DNA from: Pedobacter deserti
GTDB lineage: Bacteria > Bacteroidota > Bacteroidia > Sphingobacteriales > Sphingobacteriaceae
Direction of reading: 5' to 3'
DNA length: 64,000 nt
Assembly: GCF_024436415.1 (NCBI RefSeq)
Contig: NZ_JAFMZQ010000001.1
Location: 1,550,001 to 1,614,000 of the forward strand
Part shown: piece by piece, positions 1 to 7,832 of the stretch
Numbering within the stretch: the first letter of the stretch is position 1
Layout of the letters: each line of letters starts with the position of its first letter
Notes under the pieces: model-generated
Told to the model about the DNA's origin: nothing
Database searches by the model: none
Seen by the model: the letters and a program-made list of their open reading frames with translations, nothing else
Translations under genes and position numbers: made by a program

Positions 1-92
1 CTGAAGATGAGTTCCTTGCGCGGACGCCAGAGGATGAGCGCGACGACCTCGATGAAGAGGGCTATCCGATAAATGACCGGCCGGTCAGTTAA
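1..92 (+). CDS. C-terminal end of an unidentified protein (partial)
   Basis: An open frame enters from the left edge (codons from base 3) and ends at a TAA at 90-92. The 29 visible residues are strongly acidic (several EDE, DERDD and DEE stretches) and end in NDRPVS, which looks like a flexible tail. The stop overlaps the stop of the convergent dnaX gene by 4 bp, a tight tail-to-tail arrangement that supports it being a real gene end. Too little is visible to assign a family. Confidence 0.55.
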   Translation, partial: EDEFLARTPEDERDDLDEEGYPINDRPVS

Positions 93-1867
93 CTGTTGAT
101 GTCGAGGTTGAACATCCGGCGCAGGTCTTCCAGTTTCGGGTTCTTTTCTACCAGGTACTGATAGCGCTCTGTGCTGGTGTAAAGCCTGTTAACCACGGGC
201 CTGACGATCTGCTTTGCTTTAACGGTAACATTAAAGTTTTTTAAGCGTGGCCGTAAGAAGTTTAGCAGGTCGATCATTTCATCATGCAGCAGACCCTCCT
301 GAATTTTATGTTCTACATGCACGGTTATTTCTTCAGGCCGATCTAAAACCGGATCGTCACTGGTAAGCAGAGTATATACATTTATCTTACCCTTCTCTTT
401 CACAAGCGATGCATATTCTTTCCAATGAACAAGCAATTGATCGAAAGTGAAGGGCTCAGCATCGTTCCCGGTCAGATATTTAGGTTCTTTATCGTTATCA
501 CCACTGGCGATACTTTCAAGATCTGTTAAAGAAGGGATGAGCATGGAAGCCTTAGAAGTTCCGGCTGATGGTTTTAGCGCAATTTTATTCTGGGGCGGCG
601 CAGGAGTGGCGGGGCCAGGTACATTCTTTGAAACCGCTGAGTCGGGTACTACTGATGTTTTTTCCAGAACTGACTCGACTTTTTTTATTTCCTCAGTGAC
701 TAAATTCGTTTTTTTTTTAATCTGAGCATTGTCAGTGTCTGTGTGTGCTGCAAGAGGTTGAGACAACCTGACCACTGATTCTATATGACACATTTTTATG
801 AGCGTAAGCTCCACCTGAAGGCGCTGATTCTTGCTGTTTTTATAGTTAAGATCACACTGATTGGCAAGATTGAGTGCCGTTAGTATAAACGATGCTGACA
901 GAGCTTGACCCTGACTGATATATTTTTGTTTGATGTTCTCACTTACTTCCAGCAATTTGGTTGTCTGTGGATCTTTAGATACCAAGAGGTTGCGAAGATG
1001 ACTTGCCAGGCCGTTGATAAAATTATTTCCGTCGAAGCCGTTATTTAATATTTCATCGAAAAGCACCAATGCACCGCTTATATCGGAAGAAACCAGCGAT
1101 TGCGTCAGTTTAAAATAGTAATCGTAATCAAGAATATTCAGGTTCTCAATTACAGATTTATAAGTAAGATTCCGATTGGTGTAACTAACAATCTGATCGA
1201 ACATGGACAGGGCATCCCGTAATCCACCGTCAGCTTTTTGCGCAATAATATGGAGCCCGTCAGGTTCCGCAATAATGTTTTCCCGCTTGGCAATCCTGCC
1301 CAGATGTTCCGAAATATCTTCAACATGTATTCTGTTGAAGTCAAAAATCTGGCACCTGGATAAAATTGTCGGTAAAATCTTATGTTTTTCGGTGGTCGCT
1401 AAGATAAATATAGCATAAGATGGAGGTTCCTCGAGCGTTTTCAAAAAAGCATTAAATGCGCTTGCCGACAGCATGTGAACCTCATCAATAATATAAGTTT
1501 TGTACTTCCCCCCTTGTGGAGGTATGCGTACCTGTTCAATAAGGCTCCGAATGTCGTCTACCGAGTTATTGGAGGCAGCATCCAATTCATGAAAATTAAA
1601 CGAATGGCCGGTTTGAAAAGAAATACAGGATTCACATTCACCGCACGCCTCCTGATCAGCAGTAAGGGATGTGCAGTTAATGGTCTTCGCGAGAATCCTT
1701 GCACAGGTAGTTTTACCGACGCCACGCGGACCGCAAAAAAGGAACGCCTGGGCTAACTGATTGTTTTTGATGGCATTTTTAAGTGTGCCGGTAATGTGGT
1801 GTTGTCCAACAACCGTTTCGAAGGTTGCAGGACGGTATTTCCGGGCAGAAACTATGAAATTATCCAT
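89..1867 (-). CDS. dnaX: DNA polymerase III subunit gamma/tau
   Basis: Clamp-loader ATPase of the replicative polymerase. From the chosen ATG at 1867 (MDNFIVSARKYRP, the conserved N-terminus) the product is 592 aa. An upstream in-frame ATG at 1966 adds 33 unrelated residues and is rejected. Visible motifs are Walker A GPRGVGKT (46-53), a zinc module of four Cys (C65, C75, C78, C81), the DEVH Walker B (128-131), the sensor ATTEKHK and the arginine-finger SRC near 170. Domain III ends near residue 370, followed by a low-complexity Pro/Ser/Lys linker and a C-terminal tau-like domain (about 480-592). A run of ten A residues lies at the domain III/linker boundary and could cause slippage to a short gamma form. 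It is divergent from the outer-membrane gene at 1965. Confidence 0.95.
   Translation of the reverse strand: MDNFIVSARKYRPATFETVVGQHHITGTLKNAIKNNQLAQAFLFCGPRGVGKTTCARILAKTINCTSLTADQEACGECESCISFQTGHSFNFHELDAASNNSVDDIRSLIEQVRIPPQGGKYKTYIIDEVHMLSASAFNAFLKTLEEPPSYAIFILATTEKHKILPTILSRCQIFDFNRIHVEDISEHLGRIAKRENIIAEPDGLHIIAQKADGGLRDALSMFDQIVSYTNRNLTYKSVIENLNILDYDYYFKLTQSLVSSDISGALVLFDEILNNGFDGNNFINGLASHLRNLLVSKDPQTTKLLEVSENIKQKYISQGQALSASFILTALNLANQCDLNYKNSKNQRLQVELTLIKMCHIESVVRLSQPLAAHTDTDNAQIKKKTNLVTEEIKKVESVLEKTSVVPDSAVSKNVPGPATPAPPQNKIALKPSAGTSKASMLIPSLTDLESIASGDNDKEPKYLTGNDAEPFTFDQLLVHWKEYASLVKEKGKINVYTLLTSDDPVLDRPEEITVHVEHKIQEGLLHDEMIDLLNFLRPRLKNFNVTVKAKQIVRPVVNRLYTSTERYQYLVEKNPKLEDLRRMFNLDINS
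709..718 (-). promoter_or_regulatory. A10 run in dnaX, candidate slippage site
   Basis: The coding strand has ten consecutive A residues read as ATT AAA AAA AAA ACG (about residues 384-386 of DnaX). One extra A leads to TGA after a further KKKNEFSH. One A fewer leads to TAG after KKKRI. Either slip would give a protein of about 390 aa that ends right after the ATPase and oligomerisation domains, the expected size of a gamma subunit. Thermus dnaX is known to use a nine-A run for transcriptional slippage. Use of this site here is inferred. Confidence 0.5.
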
Positions 1868-1964
1868 CGCAACGAAATTAAGAAATTTTGCGGAGGCTAA
1901 GCAGTCTGACATGGAATTTTTATTATTTTGGTCCCGGGTTAATCTAAATGCCCGAACGCATTTC

Positions 1965-3224
1965 ATGAAACGCTTTTATCTTATCACAACGCTCGTGCTA
2001 TCCATTTTAACAGCTTATGGCCAGGCAAACTTTAGGGCAGGCTACCGGCTTACCAATTCCGGCGATACCATTAAGGGGCTGGTAGATTACCGAGAGCGTG
2101 GGATTAATCCCAGAAAACTCGTTTTCAAACAGTCGAAAGATGATAGTCCGGAGCTCATTAATATGAATGAGTGTCCTGCTTTCGGCATTGACGGTCTTGC
2201 TGATTTTGAAAGATGGTCAGTCCGGATCAGTTTAAGCAGGGAGAGCTATCACCAGTTGTCTACCGGTCCGGATACCACAAGCAAAGCTGATACCGTCTAT
2301 CTTCAGCGGCTTTTTAGAGGAAGTAAATTCAAATTGTTCAGCTATCGGGACGACCGCAAAAAGCGGTTTTACTATCAGGAGACAGCCGGTCAGCCTGTCG
2401 AATTGATCCGACGATTTTATTACGATCCGAACCAGCCCGGTAAGATCATAAAAGCAAACCGTTATCTGAATCAGTTGTCTCTTCTGTTTAAAACGTACAG
2501 TAATTCGGCAAAGGCAGAAGATCACTTAACAAAAGTGGCATACCGCGAACAGGACCTCTTTTCAACATTCGCTATGCTTGATCCTGCCTATGAAGCCAGG
2601 GATAAACGTGGATTGTCATATAGACTATTTGCTGGCGCAGGAATAAATTTCAGCGCTGCTGAGTATTCAGGAGATCATATCCTGGCCGGACCAGAAGCGC
2701 TCAAGGAAGCTCAGTTTTCACCTGTTATCCAGGTCGGGGTCGACTTCTTGGCAAATCCAGAGATCGGGCAATCAGTTTTCAGGCTTGAAGCATTGTTTTC
2801 CCGATCTGGATATAAGGTATATTCTACCAAGCCCGACATTCATGGTTGGTCGGGTGAGCATGTTTTTAAAATGTCAACCTTGCATATTAATCCTCAATTC
2901 ATATATCATTTCTATAATACACACAAAATAAAGTTTTTCGGTGGACTTGGGGCCGGCCTCAATTTCTCTTTTTATCATGAAAATGTGTCGACAAATGTTC
3001 ACAGAATATCTACTGCTATACCAGATCGGGTTTACGTACAGGAAAATGGTGTAGAACTGAAGAAATTTCAATTTATGCCAAACGGTTGCTTTGGCATGGT
3101 CGTTCATAAGCGTTTTGAGATTAGCGGCACATATTTCATTTCAACTTCACTCACTGATTATCGTGCCTATGGTATTTCCCTGTCTGGTATAAGTGTTGGC
3201 ATTAATTATCGCTTTAGCAAGTAA
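1965..3224 (+). CDS. Outer-membrane beta-barrel family protein, unknown function
   Basis: The 419-aa product from ATG 1965 starts with a clear Sec signal peptide (MKRFYLITTLVLSILTAYGQ). An earlier in-frame start would remove the signal and overlap dnaX. Residues about 21-190 resemble the Bacteroidota pattern beginning GYxLTNSGDTIKGLVDYRE. From about 215 onward, alternating aromatic/hydrophobic strands (for example FRLEALFSRSGYKVYS, KFFGGLGAGLNFSFY) end in SVGINYRFSK, as expected for a transmembrane beta barrel. It is probably located in the outer membrane. Transcribed divergently from dnaX with 97 bp between the starts. I cannot name a substrate. Confidence 0.75.
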   Translation: MKRFYLITTLVLSILTAYGQANFRAGYRLTNSGDTIKGLVDYRERGINPRKLVFKQSKDDSPELINMNECPAFGIDGLADFERWSVRISLSRESYHQLSTGPDTTSKADTVYLQRLFRGSKFKLFSYRDDRKKRFYYQETAGQPVELIRRFYYDPNQPGKIIKANRYLNQLSLLFKTYSNSAKAEDHLTKVAYREQDLFSTFAMLDPAYEARDKRGLSYRLFAGAGINFSAAEYSGDHILAGPEALKEAQFSPVIQVGVDFLANPEIGQSVFRLEALFSRSGYKVYSTKPDIHGWSGEHVFKMSTLHINPQFIYHFYNTHKIKFFGGLGAGLNFSFYHENVSTNVHRISTAIPDRVYVQENGVELKKFQFMPNGCFGMVVHKRFEISGTYFISTSLTDYRAYGISLSGISVGINYRFSK

Positions 3225-3239
3225 TTGGTTAGCAGTCGC

Positions 3240-3271
3240 TTTGGATTATTATAAAATATTCCATATTTTTG
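3240..3271 (+). promoter_or_regulatory. Bacteroidota-type promoter for rpsF operon
   Basis: TTTG at 3240-3243, a 20-bp spacer and TATTTTTG at 3264-3271 fit the -33/-7 consensus (TTTG, TAnnTTTG). Transcription would begin near 3278, giving a leader of about 37 nt without a Shine-Dalgarno sequence. Confidence 0.65.
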
Positions 3272-3314
3272 CGTCCCGTTATAAAGCGGAAAAAACATAA
3301 ATATTTAAATAACA

Positions 3315-3674
3315 ATGAATCAGTACGAAACTGTTATCGTTCTAACCCCGTTGTTGTCAGAAGAAGTTGCTAAAGAAGCGATTGCTAAATTTACCAAGAT
3401 TCTTACTGATGGCGGAGCCGAAATTGTCCAAGCGGACAATTGGGGTTTGAGAAAATTAGCGTATCCTATTGCAAAAAAAGCAAGTGGATTTTTTCACCTG
3501 ACAGAGTATAAGTCTTCAGGCGAATTGATTAGTAAACTGGAATTGGAGCTTAAGCGCGACGAGCGTGTTATGCGTTTCCTTACTGTTAAGCTTGACCGTC
3601 ATGCGGTAGCTTACAACGAGAAGAAACGTAGCGGAGCTTTTAACAAAAAACCAAAACAGGAGGCTGCAGTATAA
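3315..3674 (+). CDS. rpsF: Small ribosomal subunit protein bS6
   Basis: The 119-aa protein has the bS6 hallmark sequences [16 protein letters not shown] at the N-terminus, [17 protein letters not shown] in the middle and [12 protein letters not shown] near the C-terminus. It binds bS18 and 16S rRNA in the platform of the 30S subunit. It is first in rpsF-rpsR-rplI, and its stop overlaps the rpsR start (TAATG). The tail is Lys-rich, as is common in the family. No Shine-Dalgarno sequence precedes the ATG. Confidence 0.97.
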   Translation: MNQYETVIVLTPLLSEEVAKEAIAKFTKILTDGGAEIVQADNWGLRKLAYPIAKKASGFFHLTEYKSSGELISKLELELKRDERVMRFLTVKLDRHAVAYNEKKRSGAFNKKPKQEAAV

Positions 3675-3937
3675 TGGCAAAGGATCAGATACAATATGTT
3701 ACCGCTCCAAAAGTGGACGATAACAGAAAGAAATACTGCCGTTTCAAAAAGAACGGAATCAAGTATATCGATTATAAAGACGCAAACTTTCTTTTGAAGT
3801 TTATCAACGATCAGGGCAAGCTTTTACCCCGCCGTTTAACTGGTACTTCATTGAAGTTTCAACGTAAAGTAGCACAAGCAGTTAAGCGTGCGCGTCATAT
3901 TGGTTTATTACCGTTTGTTGCTGACCAGTTAAAATAG
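3674..3937 (+). CDS. rpsR: Small ribosomal subunit protein bS18
   Basis: The 87-aa protein carries the family core [36 protein letters not shown] and the basic helix [19 protein letters not shown]. It is the bS6 partner in the 30S platform. Its start codon overlaps the stop of rpsF by one base, implying translational coupling, and rplI follows after 8 bp. Confidence 0.97.
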   Translation: MAKDQIQYVTAPKVDDNRKKYCRFKKNGIKYIDYKDANFLLKFINDQGKLLPRRLTGTSLKFQRKVAQAVKRARHIGLLPFVADQLK

Positions 3938-3945
3938 GAGTTGAG

Positions 3946-4389
3946 ATGGAAGTTATTTTAAAACAAGATATCAAATCCCTAGGGGAAAAAGATGATATCG
4001 TAACTGTTAAGCCTGGGTATGGCCGTAATTACCTGATTCCTCAGGGTTACGCGCAGTTGGCTACCGCTTCTGCAAAGAAAGTTCTTGCTGAGAATCTTAA
4101 GCAGGCTGCCTTTAAGCAGGATAAGATTAAGAAAGATGCGGAAGGTGTTGCTGCTAAGCTTGCAGATGTTAAATTGAGCATAGGCGCTAAAGCTGGTGAA
4201 ACAGGAAAGATCTTCGGTGCTGTGAATACCATCATGATTGCTGATGCTTTGAAGCAAAAAGGTTTTGATGTAGATCGTCGCCGTATTACTTTTGAAACTG
4301 AACCTAAGTTTGTTGGGGAATACGTAGCAAACTTAAACTTACACAAAGAGGTGAAAGTTAAAGTTCCTTTTGAAGTAGTAGCAGAATAA
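3946..4389 (+). CDS. rplI: Large ribosomal subunit protein bL9
   Basis: The 147-aa protein begins MEVILKQDIKSLGEKDDIVTVKPGYGRNYLIPQ-like, the bL9 N-domain that binds 23S rRNA. A long Lys/Ala-rich helix and a C-domain with KIFGAVNT and DRRRITFE follow. It is the last gene of the rpsF operon, and a strong intrinsic terminator lies 20 bp after the stop. A short GGAG lies just before the ATG (TAGGAGTTGAG), a weak Shine-Dalgarno sequence. Confidence 0.97.
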   Translation: MEVILKQDIKSLGEKDDIVTVKPGYGRNYLIPQGYAQLATASAKKVLAENLKQAAFKQDKIKKDAEGVAAKLADVKLSIGAKAGETGKIFGAVNTIMIADALKQKGFDVDRRRITFETEPKFVGEYVANLNLHKEVKVKVPFEVVAE

Positions 4390-4409
4390 TTGCTGATTGA
4401 ATTTATAAA

Positions 4410-4440
4410 AGCGTCCTGTTTCTCAGGGCGCTTTTTTTTT
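4410..4440 (+). terminator. Intrinsic terminator after rplI
   Basis: A nine-pair stem AGCGTCCTG (4410-4418) / CAGGGCGCT (4424-4432), including one G-U pair, with a TTTCT loop, runs into nine T residues (4432-4440). It separates the ribosomal-protein operon from mtgA and shows that the mtgA reading frame upstream of 4468 is not translated. Confidence 0.85.
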
Positions 4441-4467
4441 AGACAGAAAATCAAAGACAAACCAATC

Positions 4468-5184
4468 GTGAAGCGTTCCAAGAGTAAATCGAAATCTACG
4501 GGTGCAACAAAAGTCGTTCATATTGCGCTTAAAATCTTGCTTTGGTTTGTCACAATTACAGTTCTCTGGGTATTTGCGTATCGGTTCGTGAATCCGCCAA
4601 TTACTATTTTAATGATTCAGCGCAATGCTGAGCGGGACAGTCAAAGTAAGCCAGTCAAAATGCAAAAGAAGTGGCGCGACTTAGAAGACATCAGCGTCCA
4701 CATGAGAAATGCCGTCATCGCGGCCGAAGATCAGCGGTTTTTAACCCATTGGGGCTTCGATCTTAAAGCCATAGAGAACGCTTACACCACAAATAAAAAA
4801 GGCAAAAGGCTTAAAGGCGGCAGTACGATAACCCAGCAAACAGCTAAAAATGTCTTTCTGTGGCCTGGTCGGTCCTGGATACGAAAAGGCTTTGAGGCCT
4901 ACTTCTCCGTACTTATAGAAGTGCTTTGGAGTAAAAAAAGAATTCTTGAGGTCTATCTCAATGTAATAGAGATGGGCGATGGCATTTATGGTGCTGAGGC
5001 GGCCTCGCAGAGCTACTTCGACAAATCCAGTAATAAATTAACCAGAGCACAGGCAGCACTCATCGCCGCGTGTTTGCCAAATCCCCGGCGCTGGAGTCCT
5101 AAAAAGCCCACTTCTTATATTCTCCGCAGACAATACCTGATCATGAAAAATATGCGCAGACTTGGAATCCCGAAAAGTATATAA
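4468..5184 (+). CDS. mtgA: Monofunctional biosynthetic peptidoglycan transglycosylase
   Basis: Polymerises lipid II into glycan strands at the inner membrane (GT51 family). The 238-aa product from GTG 4468 has a basic N-terminus, one transmembrane helix (about 17-37) and the GT51 motifs AVIAAEDQRFLTHWGFD (catalytic Glu), KGGSTITQQTAKNVFL and KKRILEVYLNVIEMGDGIYGAEAA. It has no transpeptidase domain and matches the usual length of the family. The GTG is preferred because the frame upstream runs through the rplI terminator. Confidence 0.9.
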   Translation: MKRSKSKSKSTGATKVVHIALKILLWFVTITVLWVFAYRFVNPPITILMIQRNAERDSQSKPVKMQKKWRDLEDISVHMRNAVIAAEDQRFLTHWGFDLKAIENAYTTNKKGKRLKGGSTITQQTAKNVFLWPGRSWIRKGFEAYFSVLIEVLWSKKRILEVYLNVIEMGDGIYGAEAASQSYFDKSSNKLTRAQAALIAACLPNPRRWSPKKPTSYILRRQYLIMKNMRRLGIPKSI

Positions 5185-5189
5185 TATGC

Positions 5190-5660
5190 TTAGGCGAACA
5201 CCTTGGCGTGCCAGCTTTGTCCAAAAGGGACTTCCCATTTTGACTCAAATTCCTCCAGCGTTGTTACCAGGTTATTAAATACGATAGTTTCAGGTCCTAC
5301 GGCTTTAATATCTACTAAAGTCTGGAAATCTTCTTTGGTGGCAACGACGACTGCGTCATTTACCTTGTACGCCATATTAAAGCGGTCGAAAAGATCAACC
5401 TGATATTCCTGCTCAATTTCCTTGATGACACGTACCGACGCGTCAATAGAACAACCCGTTGCAGAAGCCGAAGCTTCATCTACAACCAGTACGATAAAGA
5501 AATCATGAACAATCTCTGCTTTAGCTTTTAATGCCTGTCCGTGAGCAGTCCACTGACTCAAGAAGGTGTCCAACCGTTTCCGTATGGCCTGCACCTCGTC
5601 TGAAGTAAATTTCCGATTGCTCTGGTATACCCAGACCTTAGATTGTGGAGAAAAACTCAT
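5190..5660 (-). CDS. Conserved Bacteroidota protein of unknown function
   Basis: The 156-aa soluble protein starts MSFSPQSKVWVYQSNRKFT and contains VQAIRKRLDTFLSQWTAHG, FFIVLVVDE and FDRFNMAYKVND. Close relatives are widespread in Bacteroidota and are sometimes labelled ABC transporter ATPase. I see no Walker A, signature or Walker B motif, so that name is not supported here. Its stop lies 5 bp from the convergent mtgA stop. No signal peptide or membrane segment. Function unknown. Confidence 0.75.
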   Translation of the reverse strand: MSFSPQSKVWVYQSNRKFTSDEVQAIRKRLDTFLSQWTAHGQALKAKAEIVHDFFIVLVVDEASASATGCSIDASVRVIKEIEQEYQVDLFDRFNMAYKVNDAVVVATKEDFQTLVDIKAVGPETIVFNNLVTTLEEFESKWEVPFGQSWHAKVFA

Positions 5661-5727
5661 GTCTCAAAAATACGAAATTAATTAACTTCAGCTACGATTT
5701 AATAACGTAGTGAAGCTTCTAAAAAGT

Positions 5728-6213
5728 ATGTTCATCGCTAAATCCATATTTTCTGTAAAAAGTGGATTGTTCTTGGCATCAGCAGCATTCTGTCTGTCAT
5801 TTGCATTTGTTGCCTCGCCTGAGGAAGACGCGACAAATGTGCAGGAACTATTAAAGAATCATCATAACGACAACGCACCAAGTCATAGGTTAAAACGGTT
5901 TGAACTCCATGTTACCAACACAGGCTTTTGCCGGTACAAGCGTTTCTTAGCAGCAGGAAAGATTGAGTATTTTTCTTTTAATGTAGCCAAATTCGTGGAT
6001 ATGGACTATTACGGGTCAGACAAAGAGGGTACATTGTACCTGCGTACCAAAGCTGAAGATGTTATTGTGCAAACCTACCACGACAAAGGTGGCGATATAG
6101 ACAGTGTGTCGACCTACATGAGCATCCCAATCAGGACTATAGAGCCAGAGATGTTAGCCGATCTTCGGACAAGGCTTATCAGAATGAGTTCAAGGCAGCT
6201 TGCTCAAAAATAG
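5728..6213 (+). CDS. Hypothetical exported or membrane-anchored protein
   Basis: The 161-aa product from ATG 5728 (a GTG at 5710 would add six residues) begins with a basic stretch and a hydrophobic segment SGLFLASAAFCLSFAFVAS, a signal peptide or anchor. The mature part contains HRLKRFELHVTNTGFCRYKRF, a predicted strand-rich region and a C-terminal helix. Its 3' end overlaps the convergent metallo-hydrolase gene by 35 bp. I do not recognise a family. Confidence 0.6.
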   Translation: MFIAKSIFSVKSGLFLASAAFCLSFAFVASPEEDATNVQELLKNHHNDNAPSHRLKRFELHVTNTGFCRYKRFLAAGKIEYFSFNVAKFVDMDYYGSDKEGTLYLRTKAEDVIVQTYHDKGGDIDSVSTYMSIPIRTIEPEMLADLRTRLIRMSSRQLAQK

Positions 6214-7012
6214 TATGCTGTTTGAACCGGGTCACCGGTCCGTTGATGTGGTAAACTTCAGTTTCCTCATGCCTTGATGCAACAATAATTCTCGTGTCTA
6301 TAGCATGGCGTTCAAACATGCCCTGCACCAGATCCGCACAGTTGTTTTGAGCCGATAAGTGCGCCAGGATAAGATGGGTCATAAAAGCCGGCTTGTGGTT
6401 CATAAATAGCTCCAGTGCTTTTTGATTCGATAAGTGACCAGAGCCGCCGCTGATCCTGCGTTTCAGGAAATATGGATAGTTGCTTTTCATTAGAAGCTCA
6501 TCGTCGTAATTGGCTTCAAGAAAGGCGGCGTGACAACGCTTGAATTGATTGGTTAGCTGATCGCATACGCGGCCGATGTCTGTAAATACTCCCACATTCG
6601 TTTCTCCGCATGAAACCACAAAGCTGTAAGGCTCTGCGGCGTCGTGATGCTTGGCAAAAGTGAAGATTGTCAGCTCACCAATCTGAACGCTCTGCTGGTC
6701 GGACAGCGAGCGTAAAAGGTAGGACGGAAGTTCGAAACGACACTTAAGCAAGGTCTTGTTAGAAATGTAGACCGGAACCTGATACTTGCTAGCCAGCCCG
6801 CACACACCTTTTATATGATCTGTATGTTCGTGAGATATAAATATTGCACGAATATGCTGCATAGGCAAGCCCAGCCTGCGCATTCTTGTTTCAGTGAGCC
6901 GACAAGAAATGCCGGCATCAATTAAGACAGCATCTTGCTTATTGCCCACAAAGTAACAGTTGCCGTTACTGCCTGAGTTCAAAGAAGCAATATTCAATTG
7001 ACTACAATCCAT
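6179..7012 (-). CDS. MBL-fold metallo-hydrolase (YycJ/WalJ-like)
   Basis: The 277-aa protein from ATG 7012 begins MDCSQLNIASLNSGSNGNCYFVG, the typical start of the YycJ/PhnP-like metallo-beta-lactamase group. It has the HxHxDH zinc ligands SHEHTDHIKGV (H61, H63, D65, H66). Later ligands are in KHHDAAEPYSFVV, VFTDIG and LSAQNNCADL-type segments. Family members are nucleases or phosphodiesterases, but the substrate here is unknown. The start overlaps the end of the upstream Fe-S gene by 11 bp, so the two are probably cotranscribed and coupled. An ORF start at 7054 is less likely because it lies deeper in the preceding gene and lacks homology. Confidence 0.85.
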   Translation of the reverse strand: MDCSQLNIASLNSGSNGNCYFVGNKQDAVLIDAGISCRLTETRMRRLGLPMQHIRAIFISHEHTDHIKGVCGLASKYQVPVYISNKTLLKCRFELPSYLLRSLSDQQSVQIGELTIFTFAKHHDAAEPYSFVVSCGETNVGVFTDIGRVCDQLTNQFKRCHAAFLEANYDDELLMKSNYPYFLKRRISGGSGHLSNQKALELFMNHKPAFMTHLILAHLSAQNNCADLVQGMFERHAIDTRIIVASRHEETEVYHINGPVTRFKQHTIFEQAALNSF

Positions 7013-7802
7013 TTGCCCGTGCGGTGATTTCAGCAATATCCAAAACCTGGACATCCTGATCCTTTTCTTTCAGCTTCACGCCATCCCTCAGCATGGTCAT
7101 GCAAAACGGGCAGCCTGCCGCTATAATATCCGGCTGTAAAGCAAGCGCTTCCTCCGTTCTTTCGATATTGATATCTTTTCTCCCTGGTTCGGGTTCTTTG
7201 AACATCTGAGCTCCGCCTGCTCCGCAGCATAGGCCTCCCGACTTGCAGCGTTTCATCTCAACCAGATCGGCATCCAATGCCTCAAGGGCAGCGCGCGGTG
7301 CTTCATATATATTGTTGCCCCGACCAAGATAACAGGGGTCGTGAAAGGTGATTTTTTTTCCTTTAAACTGCGCCCCGCCTTCTGCTTTCAGCTTGCCCTC
7401 GTTAATCAACTGCTGAATTAACTGAGAATGATGGATAACTTCATAACTCCCGCCCAGTCCCGGATACTCATTTCTGATCGTGTTGAAACAATGCGGGCAT
7501 CCGGTAACGATCTTTTTAACGTTATAGCCATTTAACAATTCAATATTGGCCATTGCCTGCATTTGAAACAAGAATTCATTGCCCGCACGTTTTGCCGGGT
7601 CGCCGGTACAGCTCTCTTCTGTTCCAAGAACAGCATACTTTAAGCCAACGTGATGCAGTATCTTGCATATATCCCGGGTAATCTTTTGTGCCCGCTCGTC
7701 ATAGCTGCCCGCACAACCAACCCAAAACAAGATCTCCGGCTCTTCACCCTTGGCAATCAGTTCGGCCATTGTTGGCACCTTAAAATTCAGTTGTTCGCTC
7801 AT
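7002..7802 (-). CDS. Cysteine-rich CCG-domain Fe-S oxidoreductase subunit
   Basis: The 266-aa cytoplasmic protein holds two cysteine-rich domains of the HdrB/GlpC type. The first has FWVGCAGS, ESCTGDP and GCPHCFNT. The second has DPCYLGRGN, SGGLCCGAGG and GCPFCMTML. The canonical CCG of the first domain is reduced to SCTG, as in EtfD-like proteins. It lies 30 bp downstream of the membrane Fe-S protein at 7833-9128 in the same orientation. Together the two would make one membrane-bound quinone-linked redox complex. Electron transfer from ETF to menaquinone is my inference from the domain set. Confidence 0.85.
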   Translation of the reverse strand: MSEQLNFKVPTMAELIAKGEEPEILFWVGCAGSYDERAQKITRDICKILHHVGLKYAVLGTEESCTGDPAKRAGNEFLFQMQAMANIELLNGYNVKKIVTGCPHCFNTIRNEYPGLGGSYEVIHHSQLIQQLINEGKLKAEGGAQFKGKKITFHDPCYLGRGNNIYEAPRAALEALDADLVEMKRCKSGGLCCGAGGAQMFKEPEPGRKDINIERTEEALALQPDIIAAGCPFCMTMLRDGVKLKEKDQDVQVLDIAEITARANGL

Positions 7803-7832
7803 TCCACAGCGTATTTCTACTAACAGATTAAA

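Noticed and set aside
447..725. Plus-strand open frame inside dnaX
   Set aside because: Mirror of the dnaX linker with no family motif. The opposite strand is clearly coding.
1868..1966. Upstream 33-residue extension of DnaX
   Set aside because: The conserved DnaX N-terminus starts at MDNFIVSARKYRP. The extension has no family similarity and would occupy the divergent promoter region.
4390..4467. Extended N-terminus of MtgA
   Set aside because: It would be encoded by the rplI terminator hairpin and its T-run. GTG 4468 gives a normal family length.
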